A stretch of DNA of 64,000 bases from PALG01 sp964495885 (GTDB taxonomy: Bacteria > Bacteroidota > Bacteroidia > Flavobacteriales > Flavobacteriaceae), in contig CAZBWO010000004.1 in the NCBI GenBank assembly GCA_964495885.1, forward strand, positions 124,001 through 188,000, given 5' to 3'. The number at the start of each line of letters is the position of its first letter. The stretch's first letter is position 1. Made by a program: the position numbers and the translations under genes. Positions 47,990 through 55,782 of this stretch are shown here, in pieces. Below the pieces are notes generated by a model. That model was not told the origin of the DNA and did not search any database. It worked only from the letters and a program-made list of their open reading frames with translations.

Positions 47990-48040
47990 GTAAGGGAATT
48001 CAAAATTGATCTGCAATTTGTCGTAAAGAAATATACTACA

Positions 48041-48329
48041 TTTCAACAAATCATTGTCTTTGCAAGAAAAACTGGTTGTATTTATTCAAAAATTAAAGTA
48101 GTGGGTTACACAAGTATATCATTGCCATAAAAAATATACCATTCGATACAAAATAGGAGATTTTATTAATAGCACTCCAGATGGCTTAGAATATTTAAGA
48201 ATTCATAGGTCCTACATTATAAGAATTGATCAAGTTACCAGCAAAGGTAAAAATTGGGTAGTAATAAAAGACATATAAATACCCGTGGGTGAATCTTATC
48301 TATCAACCTTAGATACATTACAATTTTAA
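48041..48329 (+). pseudogene. Decayed LytTR DNA-binding regulator
   Basis: Two plus-strand frames together read as a LytTR domain. Frame starting at 48041: QQIIVFARKTGCIYSKIKV, the first strands. Then, in another frame from about 48126: HKKYTIRYKIGDFI and LEYLRIHRSYIIRIDQV. A stop codon interrupts KDI*IPVGESYLSTL before the typical IPVGESY block. So there is one frameshift and one internal stop, and the receiver domain is missing. Only the C-terminal domain is left. A LytTR regulator may once have served the neighbouring genes. Confidence 0.6.
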
Positions 48330-48601
48330 GTTCAAAGACTATGACAAAAAAATCCCATCATTTCAAGGAACATTTTTGATCAATTCGATTGAAAACCGAA
48401 TCGAAACCTAAATTGATATTTCAAAGATTCTCTCATTAACCAAAAGTTGGCAAATTGAAAGCAAATTTTTTAACTTTTAAGCGTATTCGAAATTTCTAAT
48501 ATATTGGTATAGAAAGTTTTATCTTCAGCAACCTTAGTATTTATTGTACTTCCCGTTACTTTCATTTTCTTTCAAGATATATTTTTAACTAGAAACATAA
48601 A
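48330..48601. other. AT-rich gap between LytTR remnant and S74 gene
   Basis: 272 bases very rich in A and T with no convincing ORF, hairpin or RNA gene. The left copy of an 18-bp direct repeat lies at 48347-48364. Confidence 0.5.
48347..48364 (+). repeat. Left copy of 18-bp direct repeat
   Basis: aaaaaatcccatcatttc, identical to 52502-52519. The two copies bracket the S74 protein and TPR/HTH regulator genes (about 4.1 kb). Confidence 0.6.
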
Positions 48602-50734
48602 TCACTCTTTGATTTTCTGTTTTAATTTATCTATTTCCTCTTGCATCTTTTTTTGTTGTTCAAGCAGCTCTTCTATCATTTGTTGTTGCTCCTTAACGGA
48701 ATTGATAAGTGCATAGGTGAATTTGCTTGAGTCTACCTGTAAGTAGGTCTTTGTGCCTACAATCTCTTGCTCTTCATTACCTTCTGCTTTAACTTCAACC
48801 GAAACTTCTTTCACCATATCTGGTGCTATATTTTGAAGTTCTTGTGCAATAACACCTTGATAAATTTTCCCTTGTATTACAGTATTTTCTCCAAACAATT
48901 GGGTGTATTTGTTATTGTATTGGTAGTTTACCAAATGGATTTTTTTAATTAAATCTAAGCCTTCGGTATAATCTGTAATATTTTGCTTTAAACGCCTATC
49001 TGAAAAAGTAGCCCAAGTTCCTCCTCCTGGTTTATTTGCAGTGCCATTTACAGAAAGCGTAGCCGTTGGCGAACCTGTATGAATGCCTACTCTATTATTG
49101 TCAAACTCACCATAAAGCAATGGGTCAGTAGTGGTTGAATTTTCGATATATAATTTATTGCTTCCTGTTTCAGAATAGCCAGCGGTATTCCCTATAAAAA
49201 CATTTCCATTCCCATTATTTAAATAGCCCGCTTGATTCCCTATGCCTATACTATTTGATGTAGTTGTCCCACTACCTAAAGCACGAAATCCAATAGCCGT
49301 ATTGTAACTGCCACTTGTTTTGGAAAGTAATGCGGCATATCCCATAGCTACATTACCGGTCGCAGAGCTGTTGTTTTTAAGTGCATGATACCCTATCGCT
49401 ATATTATCATTATTTGCTAAATCATCCGATTCTCCAGCTCCTTCCCCTATAAAAACGGATCTGCCTGTATTTACCACTTCCAGTTTTCCATTATTCATTC
49501 TAAAATACTCAGTTCCTGCCATATCAAAACGGATAATATCTTCGTCGGCACTTTCTTCTACCTGTATTTTAGTATCGGCATCGGTATCTTCTAGAAGAGT
49601 TTTGTCAATACTACTCCAAGTTATATTTCCTGAACCATCAGTAGCAAGCATCTGATTATTGCTACCATCAACTGTTGGTAATGAATACGCATTATTGATG
49701 TTTAATGTTCCGTTAACTCGTAACAAGTCGTTATCAAACTCGCCATAAACCAAGGGTGTGGTAGAACTTGAGTTTTCAATGTACAACTTATTACTTCCCG
49801 ATTCATCTTGACCAGCTGCAAAGCCTAAAAACACATTTCCGCTTCCAGTAACCGTGTTCCCACTACCTGCGTTACGCCCCAAAAACACATTGTTGTTACC
49901 AGTGGCATAACGTCCAGAAAAAGACCCTAAAAAAACATTTCGGCTTCCAGTAGTACCATTTTGACCAGATTGATGCCCTATACTAACATTTTGAAAACCT
50001 AAAATGTTAGACCCCAGAGCATCAGAACCAATAGCTATATTTTGAACTCCTGAAGTTAAATCATTCAAAGAATTGCTTCCAACAGCAATATTACTGTCAC
50101 CGTCTATATTATTATCTAATGCATTATGGCCGATAGCTACATTAATTACACCTGACACGTTTTGAGCAAGCGCAAACTCCCCTATAGCTACATTACGGTC
50201 GCCAATTGTATTATTTAGGCCCGCATTAAATCCTAAAAATGTATTTTGATTATTGGAAAGGTCGTCATTTGCTCCAGCTCCTTGACCAATAAAAACAGAA
50301 TTCCCCGTATTAACAACTTCTAAACGCCCATTGTTCATTCTAAAAAACTCTGTGCCTGCTGTGCCGAAACGGATAATATCTTCGTCTGCACTTTCTTCAA
50401 CTTGAATTTTCGTATCCCCATCTGCATCTTCCAATAACAATTTGGCGGTTAGTGATTTCCAATTTGTAGATGCATTATCCCAATAATAAAACCCTTTAGT
50501 TGGTGTACCACTGCCAGTTACATATACCAACATCCCATCTTGTACTATTGTTGGGTTAACGGCTGGAAAATTGTCTATTTTAGGAATTAAAACGCCATCA
50601 GTAATTGTTGGAGCTGTTTGGTTAGAAGCTGTAATTTCCAGCTGTGCTTGTGGATTGGTATTTCCTATTCCAACCTGTGCTAATACATTTTGCGTACAAC
50701 AGATTAATACCGTTATAATAAGTATATGTTTCAT
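48602..50734 (-). CDS. Exported S74-chaperone surface protein with head-like repeats
   Basis: 710 residues. Signal peptide (to VLAQ, 20). A flavobacterial N-terminal block VGIGNTNPQAQLEI follows, then many 14-15-residue repeats of the form GN-x-A-I/F-G-x-x-A, as in trimeric YadA-head-like proteins. A large segment is duplicated: about 99-345 and 379-575 each begin LLEDxDxDTKIQVEESADED. The C-terminal intramolecular chaperone (peptidase S74) domain starts at FSDRRLKQNI (S578) and normally self-cleaves and drives trimer assembly. A terminal coiled coil spans about 678-710. Probably a fibrous surface trimer. Confidence 0.85.
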   Translation of the reverse strand: MKHILIITVLICCTQNVLAQVGIGNTNPQAQLEITASNQTAPTITDGVLIPKIDNFPAVNPTIVQDGMLVYVTGSGTPTKGFYYWDNASTNWKSLTAKLLLEDADGDTKIQVEESADEDIIRFGTAGTEFFRMNNGRLEVVNTGNSVFIGQGAGANDDLSNNQNTFLGFNAGLNNTIGDRNVAIGEFALAQNVSGVINVAIGHNALDNNIDGDSNIAVGSNSLNDLTSGVQNIAIGSDALGSNILGFQNVSIGHQSGQNGTTGSRNVFLGSFSGRYATGNNNVFLGRNAGSGNTVTGSGNVFLGFAAGQDESGSNKLYIENSSSTTPLVYGEFDNDLLRVNGTLNINNAYSLPTVDGSNNQMLATDGSGNITWSSIDKTLLEDTDADTKIQVEESADEDIIRFDMAGTEYFRMNNGKLEVVNTGRSVFIGEGAGESDDLANNDNIAIGYHALKNNSSATGNVAMGYAALLSKTSGSYNTAIGFRALGSGTTTSNSIGIGNQAGYLNNGNGNVFIGNTAGYSETGSNKLYIENSTTTDPLLYGEFDNNRVGIHTGSPTATLSVNGTANKPGGGTWATFSDRRLKQNITDYTEGLDLIKKIHLVNYQYNNKYTQLFGENTVIQGKIYQGVIAQELQNIAPDMVKEVSVEVKAEGNEEQEIVGTKTYLQVDSSKFTYALINSVKEQQQMIEELLEQQKKMQEEIDKLKQKIKE

Positions 50735-50889
50735 TCCAAAAGAATATTTGCTACAAATTACTTCATGGCTTGTAAATTTTGTGTATTACTCGTGGTAGCA
50801 AAAAGTAGCAGCATTGAATATTTGTGCATTTAATGCTAATTTTAAGATGTACTTCTCACTAGTACTTTAGAAATTTCTATTTTTAAGTT

Positions 50890-52503
50890 GTGATTAGATT
50901 TATACTCTGCTTACTAATATTCTTGAACACTCATAGCCATAAGGCTCAAGATTCATTTCCAGAAGAACTCAAGGAAAAGCAAAAAAGAGCCTTTAAGCTT
51001 ATTAACAACAACCCAAAATTAGCCAAGTCTCTTCTTCAAGAAAATTTAGAATGGTGCTTAAAAAACAATCATACTAAACGCACCATTCAATCATATCGAT
51101 ACTTAAGTTATTGTGAAAAGCGACTAGGGAACTACCCACAATCATTAAAACACCTCTTTGATGCTTTAAGAGAAAGCGAAAAAGTAAAGGATACGCAACT
51201 AATAAGTGTTGCCTATACAGATATCGCAACCATCATGCGTTTTCAAAAAAACTATACAGCTTCACTTTCTTATTATGACAAAGCCATTGATTTAAATATT
51301 GCTATTCAAGATTCATTGAACTTGGCCTTGAACAATGAAATGAAAGGAACGGTATATTCAAAAATGAATGAACACGAAGTTTCTTTAAATTGTTATAAAA
51401 AAGCAGAAACTCTATTTAAGAAATTAAACAAGCCAAGAGGTTTACTGAGAGTTAGACTCAGTAGAGCTAAGGTTTTGACAGATTTAGGACAATATGATGA
51501 ATCTTTAAATCTATATTATGAAGATTTAGCTTTAGTAAAGGAACAAAATAATGAAAGGTATTTAGTTTCTTGTTATGGTAACATGGCAAAAAACTACAGT
51601 GAAAAAAAACAGTATGAAAAAGCAATATCTTACTTAGATTCGGCAATTTACCTTTCCTCAAAGAATGGTTATACTGAACGACTTTCTGCAAATCTACTAG
51701 AAAGGAGTGATGTTTATAAACAAATGAAATTGTATAGCAAAGCCTTAGAAGATTATAAAGCATATAAAAGCACTTACGATTCTGTTTTCAATAATAAAAA
51801 TGAACAGAAAATTGCTGAACTACTGCTTCAACATGAATATGAGCAAAAAAGAGTGAAAGATAACCTTGTGTTCCAAATGGAAAAAACTGTACTTCAGAAC
51901 CATGTTGAAGCTGAAAAAACCAAAAAAAATCTATTCTTGGTTATTATTATTTTAATTCTGTTAGGGATAAGTATTTTAGCATTGTATTTCCGAAATATTT
52001 TACGACTTAATCGCGAGCAACTTAAAAAAGAGGAACTAGAACGCGACTTATTTAATGAGAGACTAGAATCCTTAACCCTACAGCTTAACCTCTTAAAAAG
52101 TGATAATGAAATGCGGAGGGAATTTAAACAAAAACTATTGGGCAAAATCAAGATTCTTAAAGAAGAAACCAATAGCAAAAACCTAAATGATATTTCGTCT
52201 CTTATTACTGATCTTCAAACCCAAATTCATACTGAACAACGACTTGACAAAAAAAACAAATTAATACTAGAAAGTAGTCCAGATTCTTTTGAATCAAAGC
52301 TTATAAGTTTATTCCCAACACTTACGGTATCTGAAATTGAAATATGCAAGCTCATAAAAATGAACTTGAGCACAAAAGAGATTATGAATGTACAGGATTC
52401 CACTTTAGCTTCTGTGAAATCTTCACGTTATCGAATTAGAAAAAAAATGAATATTCCTCAAGGAGAAGAAATAGAGAAGTTTTTAAAAACTTTTGGCAAA
52501 TAA
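50890..52503 (+). CDS. TPR sensor with transmembrane helix and C-terminal HTH
   Basis: 537 residues with a GTG start, giving signal peptide MIRFILCLLIFLNTHSHKAQ. About six tetratricopeptide repeats (25-320) lie on the periplasmic side, then a transmembrane helix at about 346-366 (LFLVIIILILLGISILALYF). A cytoplasmic coiled coil follows, then a LuxR-like helix-turn-helix about 470-537 (LTVSEIEICKLIKMNLSTKEIMNVQ). This is a Bacteroidota one-component regulator type. Divergent from the S74 gene with 155 bp between, so it is likely its regulator. Codon use is AT-rich. Confidence 0.85.
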   Translation: MIRFILCLLIFLNTHSHKAQDSFPEELKEKQKRAFKLINNNPKLAKSLLQENLEWCLKNNHTKRTIQSYRYLSYCEKRLGNYPQSLKHLFDALRESEKVKDTQLISVAYTDIATIMRFQKNYTASLSYYDKAIDLNIAIQDSLNLALNNEMKGTVYSKMNEHEVSLNCYKKAETLFKKLNKPRGLLRVRLSRAKVLTDLGQYDESLNLYYEDLALVKEQNNERYLVSCYGNMAKNYSEKKQYEKAISYLDSAIYLSSKNGYTERLSANLLERSDVYKQMKLYSKALEDYKAYKSTYDSVFNNKNEQKIAELLLQHEYEQKRVKDNLVFQMEKTVLQNHVEAEKTKKNLFLVIIILILLGISILALYFRNILRLNREQLKKEELERDLFNERLESLTLQLNLLKSDNEMRREFKQKLLGKIKILKEETNSKNLNDISSLITDLQTQIHTEQRLDKKNKLILESSPDSFESKLISLFPTLTVSEIEICKLIKMNLSTKEIMNVQDSTLASVKSSRYRIRKKMNIPQGEEIEKFLKTFGK

Positions 52504-52519
52504 AAAATCCCATCATTTC
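52502..52519 (+). repeat. Right copy of 18-bp direct repeat
   Basis: aaaaaatcccatcatttc; overlaps the stop codon of the TPR gene and forms one arm plus loop of the terminator at 52506-52529. Confidence 0.6.
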
Positions 52520-52529
52520 TGATGGGATT
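52506..52529 (-). terminator. Minus-strand terminator beside tRNA-like 3' end
   Basis: Perfect 10-bp stem aatcccatca / tgatgggatt, loop of four, with the T-run only on the minus strand. It would end a minus-strand transcript coming from the right, not primarily the TPR gene. Confidence 0.7.
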
Positions 52530-52671
52530 CTGCTGATGATCCTGCTGGGCTCGAACCGGAACGAACGTCTTCTTCACAAGTTGAAAGGTCCAGTGGACCT
52601 TTCAAAGTGAGGAGCCAGCCGGTGCGCTGGTGTGTCGCTAAGTTTGAGTCCAGCAATATTGTTAAATAAAA

Positions 52672-52695
52672 AAATCCGGTCTTACGACCGGATTT
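52672..52695 (-). terminator. Second minus-strand terminator
   Basis: Perfect 10-bp stem aaatccggtc / gaccggattt with loop TTAC and a minus-strand T-run. Confidence 0.7.
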
Positions 52696-52950
52696 AATTT
52701 CTGCTCCCCCTATTAGTTCATTATCGAACCGCATTATGTTGTTATTTAGAAAGTTAAGTGAAATCCAATCCTAATTAGACTCGAACCAATTGCACGTATT
52801 ATGGAAAGAGAATTGGCTCATGGCTATTTCTATTATTTAACATCTGTTCATAGTATTTAAGTATCTGACCGATTTCATATAATTCTGCTTATTGAATTTT
52901 ATTGTCCTAGCTTTTTTACTACTTTTATTTCGCTCAAATAAATCATCTAT

Positions 52951-54015
52951 TTGTCACTCGACTTTATCAATATTATTCCGCTTATTATAATTTTCCAAAG
53001 CACGCTATTTGGGATTGTCTTGCTGACGCATAAAGGCAAAAAGCGCAGCAGCAACTATTTACTCGCGAGTTTTCTATTATTGCTGGCCGTACAATTCGGA
53101 TTAATCCTTTTGCGTAATGTTTATTTGATTGAGCGGTTGTACGACATAATGAACGTATTCGGGCTGCTTTATGGCCCGGTCTTATATCTGTATTCAGCGT
53201 CACTGATCTTCAGCGATTTTAAATTCAAACCAAAGTTCCTGCTGCATTTTATACCTGCGGCTATCGTACTTGTCACTTGGTTTTTTGACCTTACTTTCAA
53301 TCCGTATACCCAAAATATAATGTACGTTCTGATCGTTTCCTACATTGGGTATTCTATCTATCGCATTTTAAAATACCGGAGAGTGCTGAAGAACACCACG
53401 GCTGTTCAACATACTGATCTCAAATGGCTACAATGGATACTTATTGTCTTTGCGATCATCTTGTGCTTTGATATAGTGGAATACCTGTTTCAAGAGATTA
53501 AAGTAGTTTTCGGAATCACTCTGGTTCATATAATGGTATTGATCATGGTCAACTGGATCTTCTACAAAGGATTGAAGCAGCCACAATTATTCCAGGGAGT
53601 GAGTACCAGGGATCAGTCGATAAGTGATGAGATCGTCCATAACAAGGTGCAACAAACCCACGTAGAAGACGCGACAAAAGAAGAACTCAACACTATTATT
53701 GAGTTGTTTAATACTGAAAAGCCTTATACGGACCTGGGCGTTTCGCTGAGCAGTTTAGCCGAACAGCTGGGGATGTCGGACAGAAGGCTCTCGCAGATTA
53801 TAAATCACCATTTTCAGAAGAACTTCATGACATTTATCAATGATTACAGGATCGATTTTGCAAAACACCGCCTGGAGAATCCGGTAGATCCTAAAGAAAC
53901 CATACTGGAAGTCATGTACGATGTGGGTTTCAATTCCAAATCTTCATTCAACACGCTATTCAAAAAGAATACCGGCCTCACCCCTTCAGAATACAAGAAA
54001 AAATTCAGTTCCTAA
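52951..54015 (+). CDS. Membrane AraC-family regulator
   Basis: 354 residues with a TTG start; a stop codon lies five codons upstream and no ATG occurs before residue 50. Six or seven transmembrane helices fill residues about 5-205. A cytoplasmic AraC/XylS helix-turn-helix pair spans about 250-354 (LSSLAEQLGMSDRRLSQIINHHF and ILEVMYDVGFNSKSSFNTLFKK), ending GLTPSEYKKKF. This type senses a membrane or extracellular signal. It is followed by a terminator and then the Rieske operon, so it is a candidate regulator of it. Confidence 0.88.
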   Translation: MSLDFINIIPLIIIFQSTLFGIVLLTHKGKKRSSNYLLASFLLLLAVQFGLILLRNVYLIERLYDIMNVFGLLYGPVLYLYSASLIFSDFKFKPKFLLHFIPAAIVLVTWFFDLTFNPYTQNIMYVLIVSYIGYSIYRILKYRRVLKNTTAVQHTDLKWLQWILIVFAIILCFDIVEYLFQEIKVVFGITLVHIMVLIMVNWIFYKGLKQPQLFQGVSTRDQSISDEIVHNKVQQTHVEDATKEELNTIIELFNTEKPYTDLGVSLSSLAEQLGMSDRRLSQIINHHFQKNFMTFINDYRIDFAKHRLENPVDPKETILEVMYDVGFNSKSSFNTLFKKNTGLTPSEYKKKFSS

Positions 54016-54017
54016 AG

Positions 54018-54057
54018 GCGTTCGAATTCATGTAGGCTTATAAATTCGAACGCTTTT
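54018..54057 (+). terminator. Terminator after the AraC gene
   Basis: 11-bp stem gcgttcgaatt / aattcgaacgc (54018-54028 and 54043-54053) followed by TTTT. Confidence 0.75.
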
Positions 54058-54071
54058 CCTTACTTCAAATA

Positions 54072-54123
54072 CGTTTGAATACACGAATTCAGACGACCGG
54101 CGAAAGTTTATCTCATTCTTTTG
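54072..54123 (+). promoter_or_regulatory. Palindromic operator and -7 element of the Rieske operon
   Basis: Operator 54072-54095: arm CGTTTGAA, 8-base spacer, arm TTCAGACG (one mismatch to a perfect palindrome). The G of a -7-like TTCTTTTG (54116-54123) lies 28 bases after the operator. The same arrangement occurs at 62937-62988. No -33 TTTG is present where expected, because the operator occupies that position. Confidence 0.65.
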
Positions 54124-54150
54124 TAACCATCATTATTCGAATTGAGTGTT

Positions 54151-55782
54151 ATGAAGGACAACAACTATATCAGGATCGCTTCGGTCTCTGCCCTTGAAGA
54201 TAAAAAACCCACTTACGCCCTGGCAAGGAGTATTGACCTGGTGATCGTGAAACACGACTCGGGCATCTCTGTTCTTTATGGAAGATGTCATCACAGAGGG
54301 GCTTTGCTGGCCGATGGTTATATAGAAGGGGCAAATCTTATTTGTGGTGTACACAATTGGGATTACCGATACGACACGGGGATCAGTTCCTACAATAACG
54401 AAGAACGACTATATAAATTCAAGGAATACATCAAAGGAGATGATCTCTGCATAGATGAACGTGAGATCATAGAGTTCGAGCAAGAATTCCCTCAACCTTT
54501 CAACCGTGACGAATACCTCGGTGCTTTCGCCGATACCCATCCTGAGGAACCCGAGCCCTACACTGAATATATCAAAGAATTAGCTCAAAATGGACTGACA
54601 AAGATCGGGAAACATGGCTTTTCGGCATCCATGGGTGTGGATCGTACATCACTTCCGAATTGGAGTGATATTCAGTTCTTACCGGCTCAACTTGCCCGTC
54701 GACCCTTGCTTGATGATGAGGCAGTTGACACAAGGGTTGTAATTGGCCCCGGCGCAAGAAAGCCACTGGTGCTGGAGATACCTTTATTTGTTTCCGATAT
54801 GAGCTTCGGTGCTTTGTCACGCGAAGCTAAGATCGCTCTTTCAAAAGGAGCAGAAATGGCGGGAACCGGGATATGTTCCGGCGAAGGCGGCATGCTTCCC
54901 GAAGAGCACGCAAACAATTCGCGGTATTTCTACGAGCTGGCCTCTGCTCAATTTGGTTTTAGCTGGGATAAGCTTGATAATGTTCAGGCCTTTCATTTTA
55001 AAGGCGGGCAAGGTGCTAAAACCGGAACCGGAGGTCACCTGCCCGGAAGCAAGGTGAGTGCCGAGATCGCAAGTGTCAGGGGACTAAAGAAAGGAGAAGC
55101 TGCCATCTCACCTGCCGCCTTCGAACATCTGAAAACTGTAACAGACTTCAGATCATTTGCAGAGAAAGTTAGAACCCGAACAGGCGGCATTCCCATTGGT
55201 TTTAAAATCGCAGCTAGCCATATTGAAAAAGATATTCAGTTCGCCCTTGATGTAGGTGTGGACTATATTATTCTAGACGGTCGGGGAGGAGGCACAGGAT
55301 CAGCACCAACTATCCTGAGGGACAACATTAATGTCCCCACCATCCCGGCACTGGCCAGGGCAAGGGAGTACCTGGATAAAGTAGGGGCGTCTGATGTAAC
55401 ACTGGTTATTACCGGAGGATTGCGGATAGCCGAGGATTTTGCCAAAGCCCTGATGCTTGGTGCAGATGCCATCGCTGTGTCCAATTCGGCTTTACAGGCC
55501 ATAGGGTGCCTAGGTATGCGAGCCTGTGGCAGTAACAATTGTCCGGTTGGGATTGCTACGCAGAAAGAGTCACTTCGGAAGCGCCTTATTATTTCTTCTT
55601 CAGCAAAACAACTCTGCAACTTCTTCGGTGCAACGAACGAGCTGATCAAAGTAATATCCAGAGCCTGTGGCTACAACGACATCTCCCTGTTCAATGAAAC
55701 CGATCTAACCACCTGTAACCACGATATACACTTACTAACAGGCATTCAATATGCCGGAATCACCAAGCTATGTTCGAGATAA
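54151..55782 (+). CDS. Rieske-glutamate synthase FMN domain fusion
   Basis: 543 residues from the ATG at 54151 (a TTG three codons earlier is in frame). The N-terminal Rieske domain has C46-x-H48 (GRCHHRG) and C65-xx-H68 (ICGVHNW). Residues about 150-530 are the FMN-binding domain of glutamate synthase (FVSDMSFGALSREAKIAL, GEGG, FKGGQGAKTGTGGHLPG, LDGRGGGTG). Its [3Fe-4S] cysteines C453, C459 and C464 (GCLGMRACGSNNCPVG) are intact. There is no glutamine amidotransferase domain. It may transfer electrons between a [2Fe-2S] cluster and FMN; the substrate is unknown. Confidence 0.9.
   Translation: MKDNNYIRIASVSALEDKKPTYALARSIDLVIVKHDSGISVLYGRCHHRGALLADGYIEGANLICGVHNWDYRYDTGISSYNNEERLYKFKEYIKGDDLCIDEREIIEFEQEFPQPFNRDEYLGAFADTHPEEPEPYTEYIKELAQNGLTKIGKHGFSASMGVDRTSLPNWSDIQFLPAQLARRPLLDDEAVDTRVVIGPGARKPLVLEIPLFVSDMSFGALSREAKIALSKGAEMAGTGICSGEGGMLPEEHANNSRYFYELASAQFGFSWDKLDNVQAFHFKGGQGAKTGTGGHLPGSKVSAEIASVRGLKKGEAAISPAAFEHLKTVTDFRSFAEKVRTRTGGIPIGFKIAASHIEKDIQFALDVGVDYIILDGRGGGTGSAPTILRDNINVPTIPALARAREYLDKVGASDVTLVITGGLRIAEDFAKALMLGADAIAVSNSALQAIGCLGMRACGSNNCPVGIATQKESLRKRLIISSSAKQLCNFFGATNELIKVISRACGYNDISLFNETDLTTCNHDIHLLTGIQYAGITKLCSR

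Larger units (their letters stand above)
52504..52950. other. Hairpin-rich junction with tRNA 3'-end fragments
   Basis: 447 bases without a convincing gene, at the point where base composition changes. It holds two minus-strand terminators (52506-52529, 52672-52695), an 11-bp perfect hairpin (52581-52605, ttgaaaggtcc / ggacctttcaa) and two minus-strand pieces resembling the T-loop and acceptor end of tRNA genes. The piece at 52537-52557 reads GGTTCGAGCCCAGCAGGAT-; the piece at 52767-52790 has a 5-bp T-stem around TTCGAGT. Neither has a D- or anticodon arm. Confidence 0.45.

Noticed and set aside
47990..48049. Upstream start for the DUF6503-like lipoprotein
   Set aside because: The 20 extra codons would hide the signal peptide; the ATG at 47989 is better.
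48602..50734. Prophage tail fibre
   Set aside because: The S74 domain is phage-like, but the protein has a signal peptide and no phage genes are nearby.
52530..52640. Complete tRNA gene
   Set aside because: Only the T-loop and acceptor 3' half can be matched; no D-arm, anticodon arm or pairing 5' acceptor strand was found.
52513..52734. Minus-strand ORF of 73 codons
   Set aside because: It reads through two terminator hairpins and a tRNA-like fragment; its C-terminal SGSSPAGSS is the usual spurious translation of a tRNA 3' end.
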